DNA from: UBA1172 sp002457135
GTDB lineage: Bacteria; Pseudomonadota; Alphaproteobacteria; Puniceispirillales; UBA1172
Length of the DNA: 53,391 bases
Assembly: GCA_965660935.1 (NCBI GenBank)
Contig: CBFIBR010000014.1
Location: 1 to 53,391, forward strand
Direction: 5' to 3'
Part shown: positions 17,866 through 26,591 of the stretch, piece by piece
How the letters are laid out: every line of letters starts with the position of its first letter
Position numbering within the stretch: position 1 is the first letter of the stretch
Made by a program: the position numbers and the translations under genes
Notes under the pieces: generated by a model
Database searches by the model: none
The model's input: only the letters and a program-made list of their open reading frames with translations
What the model was told of the DNA's origin: nothing

Positions 17866-18373
17866 GGCCGGGAAACACGGATTTGTTTTTGGCCTTGCCG
17901 GTTTTTCGGGTTCCGGCAAAACGACCCTCGCTGAAAAGCTGATATCAGCCCTCTGCCAGCGCGGTTTCAGCGTTGCCAGCATCAAGCATGCCCACCATGC
18001 CTTTGATGCCGACACACCGGGCAAGGACAGCTGGCGGCACCGTAAGGCCGGGGCCACCCAGATGATTGTTTCCTCATCACTCCGGCGGGTCAAATTCACC
18101 GAAACCCCTGATGGTGATGAAGCTGACCTGAACACGCTGCTGGGTGAGATCAACCCGGCTGATTTCGTCCTGGTTGAGGGGTACAAGAACCTCGATTTTC
18201 CCAAGATTGAAATCTGGCGTGAAGAAGAGGCGAACCCTTTCCTGCATGAAACCCGGCCCGGGATCAGGATGGTGGCCAGTGACACCGCCCTGCCCGAATG
18301 CCCCCTGCCGGTGCTGGACCTGAACAATATCGAAAGCATCGCCGATGCTGTTGAAAAAAGGCTGGTCGCATGA
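17849..18373 (+). CDS. mobB: Molybdopterin-guanine dinucleotide biosynthesis protein MobB
   Basis: GTP-binding accessory protein for adding GMP to molybdopterin, thought to assist MobA. 174 aa. P-loop GFSGSGKTTLAEKLI near residues 18-32, the SIKHAHHAFDADTPGKDSWRH segment characteristic of MobB, and VLVEGYKNLDFPKIEIWR as the Walker B-type region. Overlaps pgsA by 17 nt and moeA by 4 nt. A mobA partner is not in the window. Confidence 0.95.
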   Translation: MTSFPEAGKHGFVFGLAGFSGSGKTTLAEKLISALCQRGFSVASIKHAHHAFDADTPGKDSWRHRKAGATQMIVSSSLRRVKFTETPDGDEADLNTLLGEINPADFVLVEGYKNLDFPKIEIWREEEANPFLHETRPGIRMVASDTALPECPLPVLDLNNIESIADAVEKRLVA

Positions 18374-19623
18374 AGGACCATCCCGCCCCCTCCCCGCAGG
18401 ACATCACCATTGATGAAGCCCTGCAACGCTCATTGTCCCGGGCTGACATCGTTGCCGGGACCGAAAGCCTGCCGCTGAATGAGGCATCGGGGCGTATCCT
18501 GCGTGATAACGTCAAGGCCCGGATCAACGTCCCGCAACAGGATACCGCTGCGGTTGATGGTTATGCCTTTCATGCGGCTGACGTGGCATCAGCGCAAACA
18601 CCGCTTGAGGTTATGGGTTCAATCAAGGCCGGTCATCCTTACGGCCAGGATGCACCCCCCGGTTTTGCCTATCGTATCTTCACCGGTGCGCCCATGCCAA
18701 AAGGCCCTGATACCGTGGCGATGGAGGAACACTGCCAGATCGGTGATGACGGGCGCGTGATCATGCCCGACGGCATCAAAAAAGGCGCGAATTTCCGCCC
18801 AATGGGCGAAAACGTCAAGCTCGGTGAGGTTGTGTTGACCTCAGGCACTCGGATGGGGCCATCGGAAATCGGACTGGCAGCATCCATCGGCATGGATCAC
18901 CTGACCGTGGCATCACCGCTCAGGATTGCTACTCTCTCCACCGGTGATGAGGTTGTTGAAGCCGGCAGCAGCGAAGGCTTTAATGAAGGCCGCCTGCATG
19001 ATTCGAACCGCCCCATGCTGGCAAGCCTCTTGAAAGGCGATGGCCACCGCATCCTTGATCGCGGCATTATCAGGGATGATCGCCAGGCCCTGACCCGCTG
19101 TTTTGAGCAAGCGCTGGATGAGGCTGATGCCATTATCTCAACCGGCGGCAGTTCCACAGGTGAGGAAGACCACGCCCGCCCCGCGATTGAGGCGGCGGGC
19201 GGCAACGTCGATTTCTGGAGGCTGGCGATCAAGCCCGGCCGCCCCATGGCGGTGGGCTGGATCAACGGCAAGCCTGTGTTCTGCCTGCCGGGTAATCCCG
19301 TGGCCAGTTTCGTCTGCTACCGGCTGATGGTGCTGCCGATCCTGACCGCCATGCAGGGCGGGATCAACCTGCCTGTCCTGAGACTGCCCCTGGCCTCAGG
19401 TTTCAGCCATCGTCACCGGGGTGGCCGCACCGAATACCTGCGCGCCCGGGTTGATCTCAACACCGATGGTGAACAGGCAATCTTCATTCATGGCCGGGCC
19501 GGTGCCGGGGTGCTGTCATCCCTTACCGGGGCTGATGGTCTGGTTGAAATTCCGGCCGATCATGGTCATGTCAATGAAGGAGACAGGCTAAACTTCATCC
19601 CCTTCAGGGAGCGTGGATTATGA
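18370..19623 (+). CDS. moeA: Molybdopterin molybdenumtransferase MoeA
   Basis: Inserts molybdate into adenylated molybdopterin. 417 aa, the usual length. Conserved parts are DTAAVDGYAFHAAD, the RIFTGAPMPKGPDTV segment, LSTGDEVVEAG followed by HDSNRPML, the STGGSSTGEEDHARP loop of the MoCF-binding domain, and KPGRPMAVGWINGKPVFCLPGNPVAS. The domain IV beta-barrel follows. Start codon overlaps the mobB stop (ATGA) and its end overlaps moaD the same way, so the four genes are probably translationally coupled. Confidence 0.96.
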   Translation: MKDHPAPSPQDITIDEALQRSLSRADIVAGTESLPLNEASGRILRDNVKARINVPQQDTAAVDGYAFHAADVASAQTPLEVMGSIKAGHPYGQDAPPGFAYRIFTGAPMPKGPDTVAMEEHCQIGDDGRVIMPDGIKKGANFRPMGENVKLGEVVLTSGTRMGPSEIGLAASIGMDHLTVASPLRIATLSTGDEVVEAGSSEGFNEGRLHDSNRPMLASLLKGDGHRILDRGIIRDDRQALTRCFEQALDEADAIISTGGSSTGEEDHARPAIEAAGGNVDFWRLAIKPGRPMAVGWINGKPVFCLPGNPVASFVCYRLMVLPILTAMQGGINLPVLRLPLASGFSHRHRGGRTEYLRARVDLNTDGEQAIFIHGRAGAGVLSSLTGADGLVEIPADHGHVNEGDRLNFIPFRERGL

Positions 19624-19871
19624 AGATCATGTATTTCGCCTGGATGCGCGAGCATACCGGCACCGCACGGGAAGACCTTGATCTGCCGGATGGTATCACC
19701 ACGGTGGCCGGGCTGGTGGATCATTTGCGCAGCACAAGCCCGGGGCATGCCAGGGCGCTGTCCGATATGACGGTGGTCAGGGTCGCCGTCAATCAGGAGC
19801 ATTCGAGCCTTGATGCCCCCATCAGCGGCGCTGACGAGATTGCATTCTTCCCGCCCGTGACCGGAGGATAA
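19620..19871 (+). CDS. moaD: Molybdopterin synthase sulfur-carrier subunit MoaD
   Basis: Small ubiquitin-like protein whose C-terminal Gly-Gly is thiocarboxylated to deliver sulfur to precursor Z. 83 aa, ending FFPPVTGG. Shows the family start MKIMYFAWMREHTG and the VNQEHSSLDAPISGADEIAF segment. Overlaps moeA by 4 nt and precedes moaE by 3 nt, its partner in the synthase heterotetramer. Confidence 0.96.
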   Translation: MKIMYFAWMREHTGTAREDLDLPDGITTVAGLVDHLRSTSPGHARALSDMTVVRVAVNQEHSSLDAPISGADEIAFFPPVTGG

Positions 19872-19874
19872 GCC

Positions 19875-20351
19875 ATGACAGCATCATTTGAGGAAATCAG
19901 TGTTCAGGCAGAGGATTTTGACCTTGCCGCTGAAACCCGCGCCCTTGGTGCCGCCGGTGATGGCGGCTATCCTGGGGCTGTCGTCACCTTCACCGGGCTG
20001 GTTCGTGATATGGCGAGCGGGCAGAACATCACGGCGATGACGCTGGAACACTATCCCGGCATGACCGAAAAGGAACTGGCGCGCATCAGGCAGGAGGCGA
20101 TGGATCGCTGGCCGATCACAAAGGCTGTCATTATCCATCGCATCGGCCGGCTTGAGGCAGGGGCCCAGATCGTCTTTGTCGGCTGCGCCTCACCGCACCG
20201 GGATGCCGCCTTTGAGGCAGCACGCTTTATCATGGATTTCCTGAAAACCGATGCCCCGTTCTGGAAGGCAGAGGAAAAGAACGGCGAGATAGCCTGGGTC
20301 GATGCAAGGGAAAGCGATGACCGGGCAAAGCTTCGCTGGCAACAGGATTAG
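19875..20351 (+). CDS. moaE: Molybdopterin synthase catalytic subunit MoaE
   Basis: Forms molybdopterin from cyclic pyranopterin monophosphate with MoaD thiocarboxylate. 158 aa. Marks: GAVVTFTGLVRDMASGQNI, LEHYPGMTEKEL, the VIIHRIGRLEAGAQIVFVG segment and the catalytic lysine region DAPFWKAEEKNG. Its stop codon overlaps that of the convergent ilvE (moaE TAG 20349-20351; ilvE stop reads TAA from 20350 to 20348), leaving no space for a separate terminator. Confidence 0.96.
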   Translation: MTASFEEISVQAEDFDLAAETRALGAAGDGGYPGAVVTFTGLVRDMASGQNITAMTLEHYPGMTEKELARIRQEAMDRWPITKAVIIHRIGRLEAGAQIVFVGCASPHRDAAFEAARFIMDFLKTDAPFWKAEEKNGEIAWVDARESDDRAKLRWQQD

Positions 20352-21232
20352 CCAGCCTCACCCCGCACCAGGGCCGCGTAATTATCCATCACGGTCCGGC
20401 TGAATGAACCCGGGTTGAAATGATACTCGCCAACCTGGGAAACCGGCGTTACCTCGGCGGCTGTTCCGGTGAGGAAACATTCCGTCGCATTGGCCAGATC
20501 TTCCGGCAGGATATGGCGTTCGACAACCTCAAGCCCCATGGATTCGAGCAGCTTGATCACCGTCTGGCGCGTGATCCCGTTGAGGAAGCAATCCGGATTC
20601 GGGGTATGAACCTTGCCGTCATTCATCAGGAAAAACACATTCGCGCCAGTCGCCTCAGCCACATAGCCCCGATAATCCAGCATCATGGCATCATGGAACC
20701 CTTTGCGTTCAGCCTCATGCTTGGACATGGTGCAGATCATGTAAAGTCCGGCTGCCTTGGCGTGGACAGGGGCTGTTTCAGGGCTGGGCCGCTTCCATGA
20801 TGCGATATCCAGCGTGATCCCCTTCATCTTGGTTTCAGGGTCGAAATAGCTTGGCCATTCCCAGGCTGCAATCGCAACATGGGTGGTTGCATGCTGGGCC
20901 GAAACCGCCATCATTTCACTGCCGCGCCAGGCCACAGGGCGGATATAGCCATCGATGATGCCGCTTGCCTCCAGCACCTGCTGCTTGGCGGCGATCAGCT
21001 CTTCATCGGTGTAGGGGATCTGAAAATCGAGGATACGGGCGGATTCGCGGAAACGGCGTGTATGCCATTCGCTTTCGAAAATCTGCCCGTTATAGGCTCT
21101 CTCGCCTTCGAAAACAGAACTTGCGTAATGCAGGCCGTGGTTGAGCATGTGGACCTTGGCTGAACGCCATTCCACCATCTCACCATCAAACCAGATGACA
21201 CCGTCACGGTCATCAAAAGGAATAATTGCCAT
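20348..21232 (-). CDS. ilvE: Branched-chain amino-acid aminotransferase
   Basis: PLP class IV aminotransferase for the last step of valine, leucine and isoleucine synthesis. 294 aa from the second of two adjacent ATGs; AAGG upstream is 7 nt from it and 4 nt from the first. Features: HGLHYASSVFEGERAY near the N-terminus, the PLP lysine (about K159) in APVHAKAAGLYM, and EATGANVFFLMNDGKVHTP followed by FLNGITRQTVI. The gene lies beside a MarR/response-regulator pair, an order familiar in Alphaproteobacteria. A D-amino-acid transaminase role is less likely because of the full BCAT signature. Confidence 0.93.
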   Translation of the reverse strand: MAIIPFDDRDGVIWFDGEMVEWRSAKVHMLNHGLHYASSVFEGERAYNGQIFESEWHTRRFRESARILDFQIPYTDEELIAAKQQVLEASGIIDGYIRPVAWRGSEMMAVSAQHATTHVAIAAWEWPSYFDPETKMKGITLDIASWKRPSPETAPVHAKAAGLYMICTMSKHEAERKGFHDAMMLDYRGYVAEATGANVFFLMNDGKVHTPNPDCFLNGITRQTVIKLLESMGLEVVERHILPEDLANATECFLTGTAAEVTPVSQVGEYHFNPGSFSRTVMDNYAALVRGEAG

Positions 21233-21324
21233 CATGCGGCCTTTCTTATTCAGTTTACTGCTTTGAAATTCACGAAAGAGTTCTTTATCCTGAGATTGAA
21301 CATAATCATGAAAGATTAGTCAAC

Positions 21325-21819
21325 ATGGCTGACGTAAAATCATTGAACAACCCGCTTTTTCTGCGTGAGGAAGAATTACGCTACAGTATTGAGCTGTTAT
21401 TCTTTGCCTATCGGGATTTCACCGCCGAGGCTGATGCCATTCTGGCGGAACGTGATCTGGGCCGTGCGCATCACCGGGTGATTTATTTTGTTGGCCGCCA
21501 GCCGGGGATCACCATCAGTGAGCTGCTGGAGATACTCAATATCACCAAGCAATCCCTGTCCCGGGTGCTGGGCAGGCTGGTTGATGACGAATTTGTGCGG
21601 CTTGAACAGGGGCAGGATGACAAACGCCAGCGCCTGTTGTCCCTGACCGACAGGGGCCATAGCCTGGAACAGGAATTGACCTCGGTTCAGAAGAGCCGTT
21701 TTTCGAGGGCCTATAAGGAAGCCGGGTTTGATTCCGTGGACGGGTTCCTGACGGTCATGCAGAACATGCTGGATGACCAGACCAAAACCCTGCTCAGCCC
21801 GCGTCCGCGCAAAAAATAA
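21325..21819 (+). CDS. MarR family transcriptional regulator (PetP-like)
   Basis: 164 aa from MADVKSLNNPLFLREEELRYS; the in-frame extension from 21226 would run through the divergent promoter gap and does not look like protein. Winged helix-turn-helix: HHRVIYFVGRQPGITISELL then ITKQSLSRVLGRLVDDEFVR, with the wing QGQDDKRQRLLSLTDRG. It is followed 15 nt later by an OmpR-type response regulator. In Rhodobacter such a pair is petP-petR, linked to cytochrome bc1 genes; here petABC lies 11 kb away. The symbol is withheld because the regulatory target is unproven. Confidence 0.92.
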   Translation: MADVKSLNNPLFLREEELRYSIELLFFAYRDFTAEADAILAERDLGRAHHRVIYFVGRQPGITISELLEILNITKQSLSRVLGRLVDDEFVRLEQGQDDKRQRLLSLTDRGHSLEQELTSVQKSRFSRAYKEAGFDSVDGFLTVMQNMLDDQTKTLLSPRPRKK

Positions 21820-21834
21820 GTAGAACCCCAGATC

Positions 21835-22572
21835 ATGCCGGACCCAACCCCTCATCACATCCTGATCATCGACGATGATGATCGCCTGCGTGATCTCATC
21901 AGCCGGTTTCTGGTTGATCAGGGGTTCAGGGTATCAAGGGCCAGTTCCGCCGAGGAGGCCCGCAAGCAGATCGAAGTCCTGCAATACGATGTCATGGTGG
22001 TGGATATCATGATGCCGGGGGAAAGCGGGCTTGATCTGGTCCGGTCGCTCAAATCAACCCCCAACGCCCCGCCCTGCCTGATGCTGACCGCCATGGGGGA
22101 GCCGGGGGAACGCCTGCACGGGCTGGAAAGCGGGGCTGATGATTACATGACCAAACCGTTTGAGCCGCAGGAGCTGTCCCTGAGAATCCGCAACCTGCTT
22201 GGCCGCCAGCCCAGTGAAGGCGGCCAGCCCGAACCCATGGGGGCGAAATCCGGCAGGCCTGATCATTCGGTTTCATTCGGACCGCATCTGTTTGACCGGG
22301 ATCGGCAGATTCTCACCACCGGCGGCAAACGCCAGCATCTCACCACCGCGGAAAAAAGCCTGCTCGGCTGTTTCTGCTCGGAACCCAAGAATGTTTTGTC
22401 ACGCGAGGATATTTCGGCCAGTTTGGGTGGCCAGATGACCGGGCGCAGCATTGATGTTGCGATTGCCCGGTTGAGGCGGAAAATCGAACCCAATCCGGGC
22501 AAGCCCATCTATCTCCTCACCGCAAGGGGGCTGGGCTGGCTGCTTGATACGGATGATATTCAGGATGGCTGA
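21835..22572 (+). CDS. OmpR-family response regulator (PetR-like)
   Basis: 245 aa. Receiver domain with the acidic pair in IIDDDD, phospho-acceptor D57 in YDVMVVDIMMPGESG, T85 and K107 (MTKPFEPQEL). A linker of about 30 residues rich in Gly/Pro leads to the C-terminal winged helix (LTTAEKSLLGCFC ... LSREDISASLG ... RSIDVAIARLRRKIEPNP ... LLTARGLGWLL). It lies between the MarR gene and a histidine kinase that starts 18 nt downstream, so the kinase is the likely partner. Confidence 0.95.
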   Translation: MPDPTPHHILIIDDDDRLRDLISRFLVDQGFRVSRASSAEEARKQIEVLQYDVMVVDIMMPGESGLDLVRSLKSTPNAPPCLMLTAMGEPGERLHGLESGADDYMTKPFEPQELSLRIRNLLGRQPSEGGQPEPMGAKSGRPDHSVSFGPHLFDRDRQILTTGGKRQHLTTAEKSLLGCFCSEPKNVLSREDISASLGGQMTGRSIDVAIARLRRKIEPNPGKPIYLLTARGLGWLLDTDDIQDG

Positions 22573-22590
22573 TGTTCAGGATGACTGATC

Positions 22591-23901
22591 GTGCTAGATA
22601 AAACACTCCCACGGACCCTGTTCGGTCGCATGGTGCTGATCATCATGCTGCCCATGATACTGGTCCAGATTGTCACCATTCTGGTGTTTTACGAACGCCA
22701 CTGGAACACGGTGACCCGCTATATGTCGACCAATCTGGCCGCCGATATTGCGATCATCGCGGATCATTACGCCGATAACCAGACCGAAGAAAACTTTGGC
22801 GCAACCCGTGATCTGGCCCTGAAATATTTCTATTTCGGCATCGCCTGGGATGAGGGCGGCATCATCACGCCCAATTCGTTATCCGCCAACACCCCTTTCG
22901 CTGAACGCATGCTGCATCAATCCCTGATGAACCAGATGCGGTATCCGTTCAGTCATGATCTCTACAGTGACCCTGACCTGATATCCATCACCATCCAGTT
23001 TGCCGAAGGCGTGATGACCATCAAGGCCAGCCGCAAGCGGATTTTCAGCAGCACATCATGGCTGGTGATATTGTGGACCGTCAGCACATCGGTGCTGTTC
23101 TTTGCGATTGCACTGGTGTTCATCCGTGGTCAGGTCCGCCCGATCCGGCGACTGGCCAAGGCCGCACGGCAGCTGGGGCTGGGGCGGCCGGTCCCGGATT
23201 TCAAGCTGGAAGGCGCGCGAGAGGTCAGGCTGGCGGGGATGGCGTTTCATGCCATGCGGCAACGGATTCTGCGTCAGGCGGTGGAACGAACCGAAATGCT
23301 GGCCGGGGTTTCGCATGACCTCCGCACCCCGCTGACACGATTGAAACTGCAACTGGCCTACCTGCCGGAAAGCGCCGACCGGGCGGGCATGGAAAGCGAT
23401 ATCAACGAAATGGATGCCATGATCAGTGGCTACATCAACTTTGCCAGCAATGCCGTGATTGAGGAGATGAAAACCTGCAATATCGTCATCATGATTGAGG
23501 ATATTATTGAGGCTTTCAATCTGACCGAAGACAGGGTCACCCTCAACCTGACCGAGGATGGCATGCCATCAATCCAGCTGCGTGAACGCAGCATCAGGCG
23601 CGCACTGGAAAACATCATCAGCAACGCTGTCCGTTATGGCGAGGCCTGCATCGTCACGGTTGAACGCGATGACGAACAGATCCAGATCATTATCGATGAT
23701 GACGGCCCGGGCATCCCCAAGGATCAGCGGATCAGCGTTCTGCGCCCCTTTGTCCAGCTCAACCGGGACAAGGAAAAGAACAGCGGGGTCGGTCTCGGGC
23801 TGTCGATTGCCAATGATGCGGTTCTGGCGCATGGCGGGCTGTTGCTGCTTGGTGATGCACCTGAGGGCGGATTACGGGTCCGGATACAGTTGCCACTCTA
23901 G
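22591..23901 (+). CDS. Membrane sensor histidine kinase (EnvZ-like)
   Basis: 436 aa with a GTG start at 22591; no in-frame ATG lies closer to the regulator gene. Two transmembrane segments (about residues 14-34 and 157-178) flank a periplasmic sensor domain of about 120 residues with no obvious cofactor motif. Then a HAMP-like segment (RGQVRPIRRLAKAAR), the dimerisation box with H242 in LAGVSHDLRTPLTRLK, and the ATPase domain (N box ENIISNAVRYG, G1 IDDDGPGIP, G2 GVGLGLSIANDAV). It should phosphorylate the preceding response regulator. Its end overlaps the convergent csaA-like gene by 4 nt. Confidence 0.94.
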   Translation: MLDKTLPRTLFGRMVLIIMLPMILVQIVTILVFYERHWNTVTRYMSTNLAADIAIIADHYADNQTEENFGATRDLALKYFYFGIAWDEGGIITPNSLSANTPFAERMLHQSLMNQMRYPFSHDLYSDPDLISITIQFAEGVMTIKASRKRIFSSTSWLVILWTVSTSVLFFAIALVFIRGQVRPIRRLAKAARQLGLGRPVPDFKLEGAREVRLAGMAFHAMRQRILRQAVERTEMLAGVSHDLRTPLTRLKLQLAYLPESADRAGMESDINEMDAMISGYINFASNAVIEEMKTCNIVIMIEDIIEAFNLTEDRVTLNLTEDGMPSIQLRERSIRRALENIISNAVRYGEACIVTVERDDEQIQIIIDDDGPGIPKDQRISVLRPFVQLNRDKEKNSGVGLGLSIANDAVLAHGGLLLLGDAPEGGLRVRIQLPL

Positions 23902-24236
23902 TGCATCCTTGAGCCATTGGGGGCAGGATGATCCGGCCCGATCAGGACAATCGATCCGTTATCATCAGCAACACCAAGGGTCAGCACCTCGGACATAAAG
24001 GGGCCGATCTGGCGTGGCGGGAAATTCACCACCGCCATGACCTGCCGGCCGATCAGATCATCCTTGCCGTAATGATCGGTAATCTGGGCCGATGACCGCT
24101 TGCTGCCGATGGCTTCACCGAAATCAATGGTCAGCTTCCAGGCGGGCTTTCGTGCTTCGGGAAAATCCTCCACCGCGGTGATGGTGCCGAGGCGGATATC
24201 AATTTTCATGAAATCATCAAACGATGCTTCAGTCAT
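23898..24236 (-). CDS. tRNA-binding (CsaA-like, OB-fold) protein
   Basis: 112 aa from MTEASFDDFMKIDIRLGTI; the 12 residues upstream overlap the preceding gene. It is a single EMAP/Trbp111-type OB fold, with the hallmark FMKIDIRLGTITAVEDFPEARKP, then KLTIDFGE, SSAQITDHY, and VVNFPPRQIGPFMSEVLTLG. Family members bind the outside corner of tRNA or act as chaperone-like CsaA in protein export. The start codon lies 1 nt after the stop of the COQ9-like gene, so the two are coupled. Confidence 0.92.
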   Translation of the reverse strand: MTEASFDDFMKIDIRLGTITAVEDFPEARKPAWKLTIDFGEAIGSKRSSAQITDHYGKDDLIGRQVMAVVNFPPRQIGPFMSEVLTLGVADDNGSIVLIGPDHPAPNGSRMH

Positions 24237-24237
24237 A

Positions 24238-24870
24238 TCAGGTGTCTTCTTTCGGGCCTTCATCACGGTCAATCAGCCGCAACAGCTGGGCCAGGTCTTC
24301 GGCCTGTTTCAGGCGTTTGTCGAGGCTGCGGATCGTTGCAGACAGATCATCCGTATCATCATTGAGCCAGTCACGATGACACGCCAGCGCAACCCCTGAA
24401 ATCCCCTTGACCCGCGCCATGCCAACCAGCCCGTCCGTATCGGCACCGGCGATATTGAGCAGGCCGCGAGAGGCCTCATTAAGACAGGTGATCAGCATCG
24501 CCGCCAGCATCGGGTCACGCGTTGCAGCCTTGTTGAGGTGGCGGAATGCTGTTCTGATCGGGGTGTAATCTTCATACCGGGCGATGAGGCCCTCCAGCAC
24601 CTTGTCATGGATACTGGCCTCGGTATCAGCGTCGAAATCCTCGGCCAGCCGCACCAGCACGGCCTGATCACGATCACGCAACCCCTGTTCCACCATCCCG
24701 GCAACTGAGGTGAACAGCCGTCCTGCCAGGGCGGTATCTTCCCCCAGATCAGCATGCTCGATCACCGCCCCGCAGGTGAGCTGGTCAAACGGCATCTCGG
24801 CCAGTTTTTCCAGTGCCGCTGCCCCGCAGGCGCGGCGGACGTGATCAATGGTGGTGGCGGACACAGGCAT
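24238..24870 (-). CDS. COQ9-like / TetR-fold protein
   Basis: 210 aa. The N-terminal part (DHVRRACGAAALEKLAEMPFDQLT) fits a TetR-like helix-turn-helix fold. The C-terminal HRDWLNDDTDDLSATIRSLDKRLKQAE resembles the end of COQ9, which binds lipids and supports the COQ7 hydroxylase in ubiquinone synthesis. Alphaproteobacteria are the expected source of this family, and the organism has a bc1 complex that needs ubiquinone. It could instead be an ordinary TetR regulator; the helix-turn-helix is not strongly canonical. The upstream gap of 49 nt holds TTAA-N6-TTAA at 24891-24904. Confidence 0.6.
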   Translation of the reverse strand: MPVSATTIDHVRRACGAAALEKLAEMPFDQLTCGAVIEHADLGEDTALAGRLFTSVAGMVEQGLRDRDQAVLVRLAEDFDADTEASIHDKVLEGLIARYEDYTPIRTAFRHLNKAATRDPMLAAMLITCLNEASRGLLNIAGADTDGLVGMARVKGISGVALACHRDWLNDDTDDLSATIRSLDKRLKQAEDLAQLLRLIDRDEGPKEDT

Positions 24871-24919
24871 CACTTTTCCCCAAAACTGGATTAATACCCA
24901 TTAAATAGGCTGAAGGGGG

Positions 24920-25741
24920 CTAATTTCCAAGGGCCTTTGACCGGTTACGGGCGGCCATCACCGCGTCTTCCAGCAGTGCCATGAGGCCATCTTCAGCCAT
25001 CAGCACATCAAGCGCCGCCTGGGTTGTTCCCCCGGGGCTGGTGACGTTGACCCGCAACTGGCCCGGGCTTTGATCGCTTTCTTGCATCAGGGCCACGGAC
25101 CCTGCCATGGTTTCAGCCGCCAGAACCGAGGCGAGTTCAGGGGCCAGCCCGGCCTTGAGCGCGGCCTGTTCCAACGCCTCACGCATCAGAAAGACATAGG
25201 CAGGCCCGGAACCCGAAACCGCCGTGACGGCATCCATATCAGCCTCATCCTTGAGCCGGACAACCCGGCCAATGACCCCCAGCATGCGTTCGGCGAGGGC
25301 ATCCATATCAGCAGGCACAGCCGCGCTGGCGATGATGGCGGTGACACCGCGCCCGATTGCAGAAGGGGTGTTGGGCATGGTCCGGATCACCGCCGCATCA
25401 GGCGCGATGGCGGCTTGCAGCCACGGCATGGAAATTCCCGCCGCGATGGAAAGCCAGACCGTATCAGGACGCGCCAGCCGGGTCAGTGGCGGCAGGGCCT
25501 CAGCCATCATCTGCGGCTTGACCGCCAGCACCACCAGATCAGGGGCCGGTGTGCTGTCATCCAGCTGAGCCAGCAGGGTCACATTACCCGCCTGACCAAA
25601 ACTTTTCTTAAGGGGATGGTCATCACCGGCCAGGGCCGGGTCAACAACCGTGAAATGCATGGGATCATCGAGCCGGGAAATCCAGCCCTCGAGCATTGCC
25701 GAACCCATTTTGCCGCATCCGGCCAGCAGTACCTGTTTCAT
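24920..25741 (-). CDS. proC: Pyrroline-5-carboxylate reductase
   Basis: Last step of proline synthesis, NAD(P)H-dependent. 273 aa. Rossmann start VLLAGCGKMGSAMLEGW, LVVLAVKPQMM, SIAAGISMPWLQAA, RTMPNTPSAIGRGVTA, and the C-terminal dimerisation domain signature (DAVTAVSGSGPAYVFLMREAL ... SPGGTTQAALDVL). It lies 17 nt after the YbjN-family gene on the same strand, an arrangement I associate with Alphaproteobacteria. Confidence 0.96.
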   Translation of the reverse strand: MKQVLLAGCGKMGSAMLEGWISRLDDPMHFTVVDPALAGDDHPLKKSFGQAGNVTLLAQLDDSTPAPDLVVLAVKPQMMAEALPPLTRLARPDTVWLSIAAGISMPWLQAAIAPDAAVIRTMPNTPSAIGRGVTAIIASAAVPADMDALAERMLGVIGRVVRLKDEADMDAVTAVSGSGPAYVFLMREALEQAALKAGLAPELASVLAAETMAGSVALMQESDQSPGQLRVNVTSPGGTTQAALDVLMAEDGLMALLEDAVMAARNRSKALGN

Positions 25742-25758
25742 TCAAACCACCTGATCGG

Positions 25759-26262
25759 TTAAGCCGAACCGACGGTTTCCATCAGGACTGTGTCCACCGC
25801 CGTCTGAGGCGATACTACACCGGTTGCGATTTGAAACAAGGCCGGGTAGGCACGCTCACACTCACCCAGCGTGATATCAACGAGGTCTTCAATCTGCTCA
25901 GGGGTAGCGCCGCCGGTGCCGCGCAGGGGCAGATTGTGCCGGAAGACGACGCTGCCATCATCGGCAATCAGGTCAAAATGACCGAGCCAAATCTGGCTGT
26001 TGATCTCGGTAATAACCTCACGCGCTGAGGCAATCTGCTGATCAACAATAAAGATATCCATGAAGGCGTTGACGTGGAGCGCGGCGTAACTGTCCTGCCA
26101 GGTAAAGGTCAGGCAGTAATCCGACCATTTGCCGGGGATTTCAACCGATATTTCGGTTTCAGTCGAATGCTGAAGCCTCCATTCATTGGCATCGACAAAT
26201 CGCGCCATCTGCCGGATGGGGTGGTCAATCGGAATGGATTTGCTTGGAACAATAACCTGCAT
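25759..26262 (-). CDS. YbjN domain-containing protein
   Basis: 167 aa, acidic, no signal peptide. Similar to the YbjN family: IRQMARFVDANEWRLQ, then a beta-rich core (YCLTFTWQDSYAALHVNAFMDIF) and GHFDLIADDGSVVFRHNLPL, ending in helices (PEQIEDLVDITLGECERAYPAL). The fold resembles type III secretion chaperones, but molecular function is unknown. It leads the operon with proC downstream. The AT-rich promoter region lies at about 26300-26370. Confidence 0.85.
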   Translation of the reverse strand: MQVIVPSKSIPIDHPIRQMARFVDANEWRLQHSTETEISVEIPGKWSDYCLTFTWQDSYAALHVNAFMDIFIVDQQIASAREVITEINSQIWLGHFDLIADDGSVVFRHNLPLRGTGGATPEQIEDLVDITLGECERAYPALFQIATGVVSPQTAVDTVLMETVGSA

Positions 26263-26591
26263 CGGACGCTCCTTATAAAATCAGTCTTGCCGAAAACCAT
26301 GCCTAAGTAAAACACTATATTTAGTATGCGGCCATATAAAATACTACATTTTATGGTATTGAGCGATTAATCAAGCCATTTCGGCGATTCGGCCGATACC
26401 CGCCATGGGCATGGTGACCCTCACCCCGGGGCAGGGCAGGTCAAACACGGTCTTGCAAGGGCATGGGGGCGCGGTTTCAGGGGCGAATCACAAAAAAAGA
26501 GGTGGCCTTCATGCGCCGCCGGGGCTTCTGAGGGCTGTTATCGGCCGGGGGATGGCGGTATGATGCGCAGCAACCATGATCCGGAGCTTTC
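26263..26591. promoter_or_regulatory. Divergent intergenic region, AT-rich dyads near ybjN and GC-rich toward lgt
   Basis: This 329-bp gap holds no plausible gene. At 26314-26360 is an AT-rich stretch with imperfect dyads: ACTATATTTAGT (ACTA/TAGT arms), and CCATATAAAAT paired with ATTTTATGG around ACTAC (26332-26355). These positions, 50-100 bp upstream of the ybjN start, fit a promoter or operator for the ybjN-proC-coq9-csaA run. The remaining part up to lgt is GC-rich with no recognisable signal. Confidence 0.4.
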
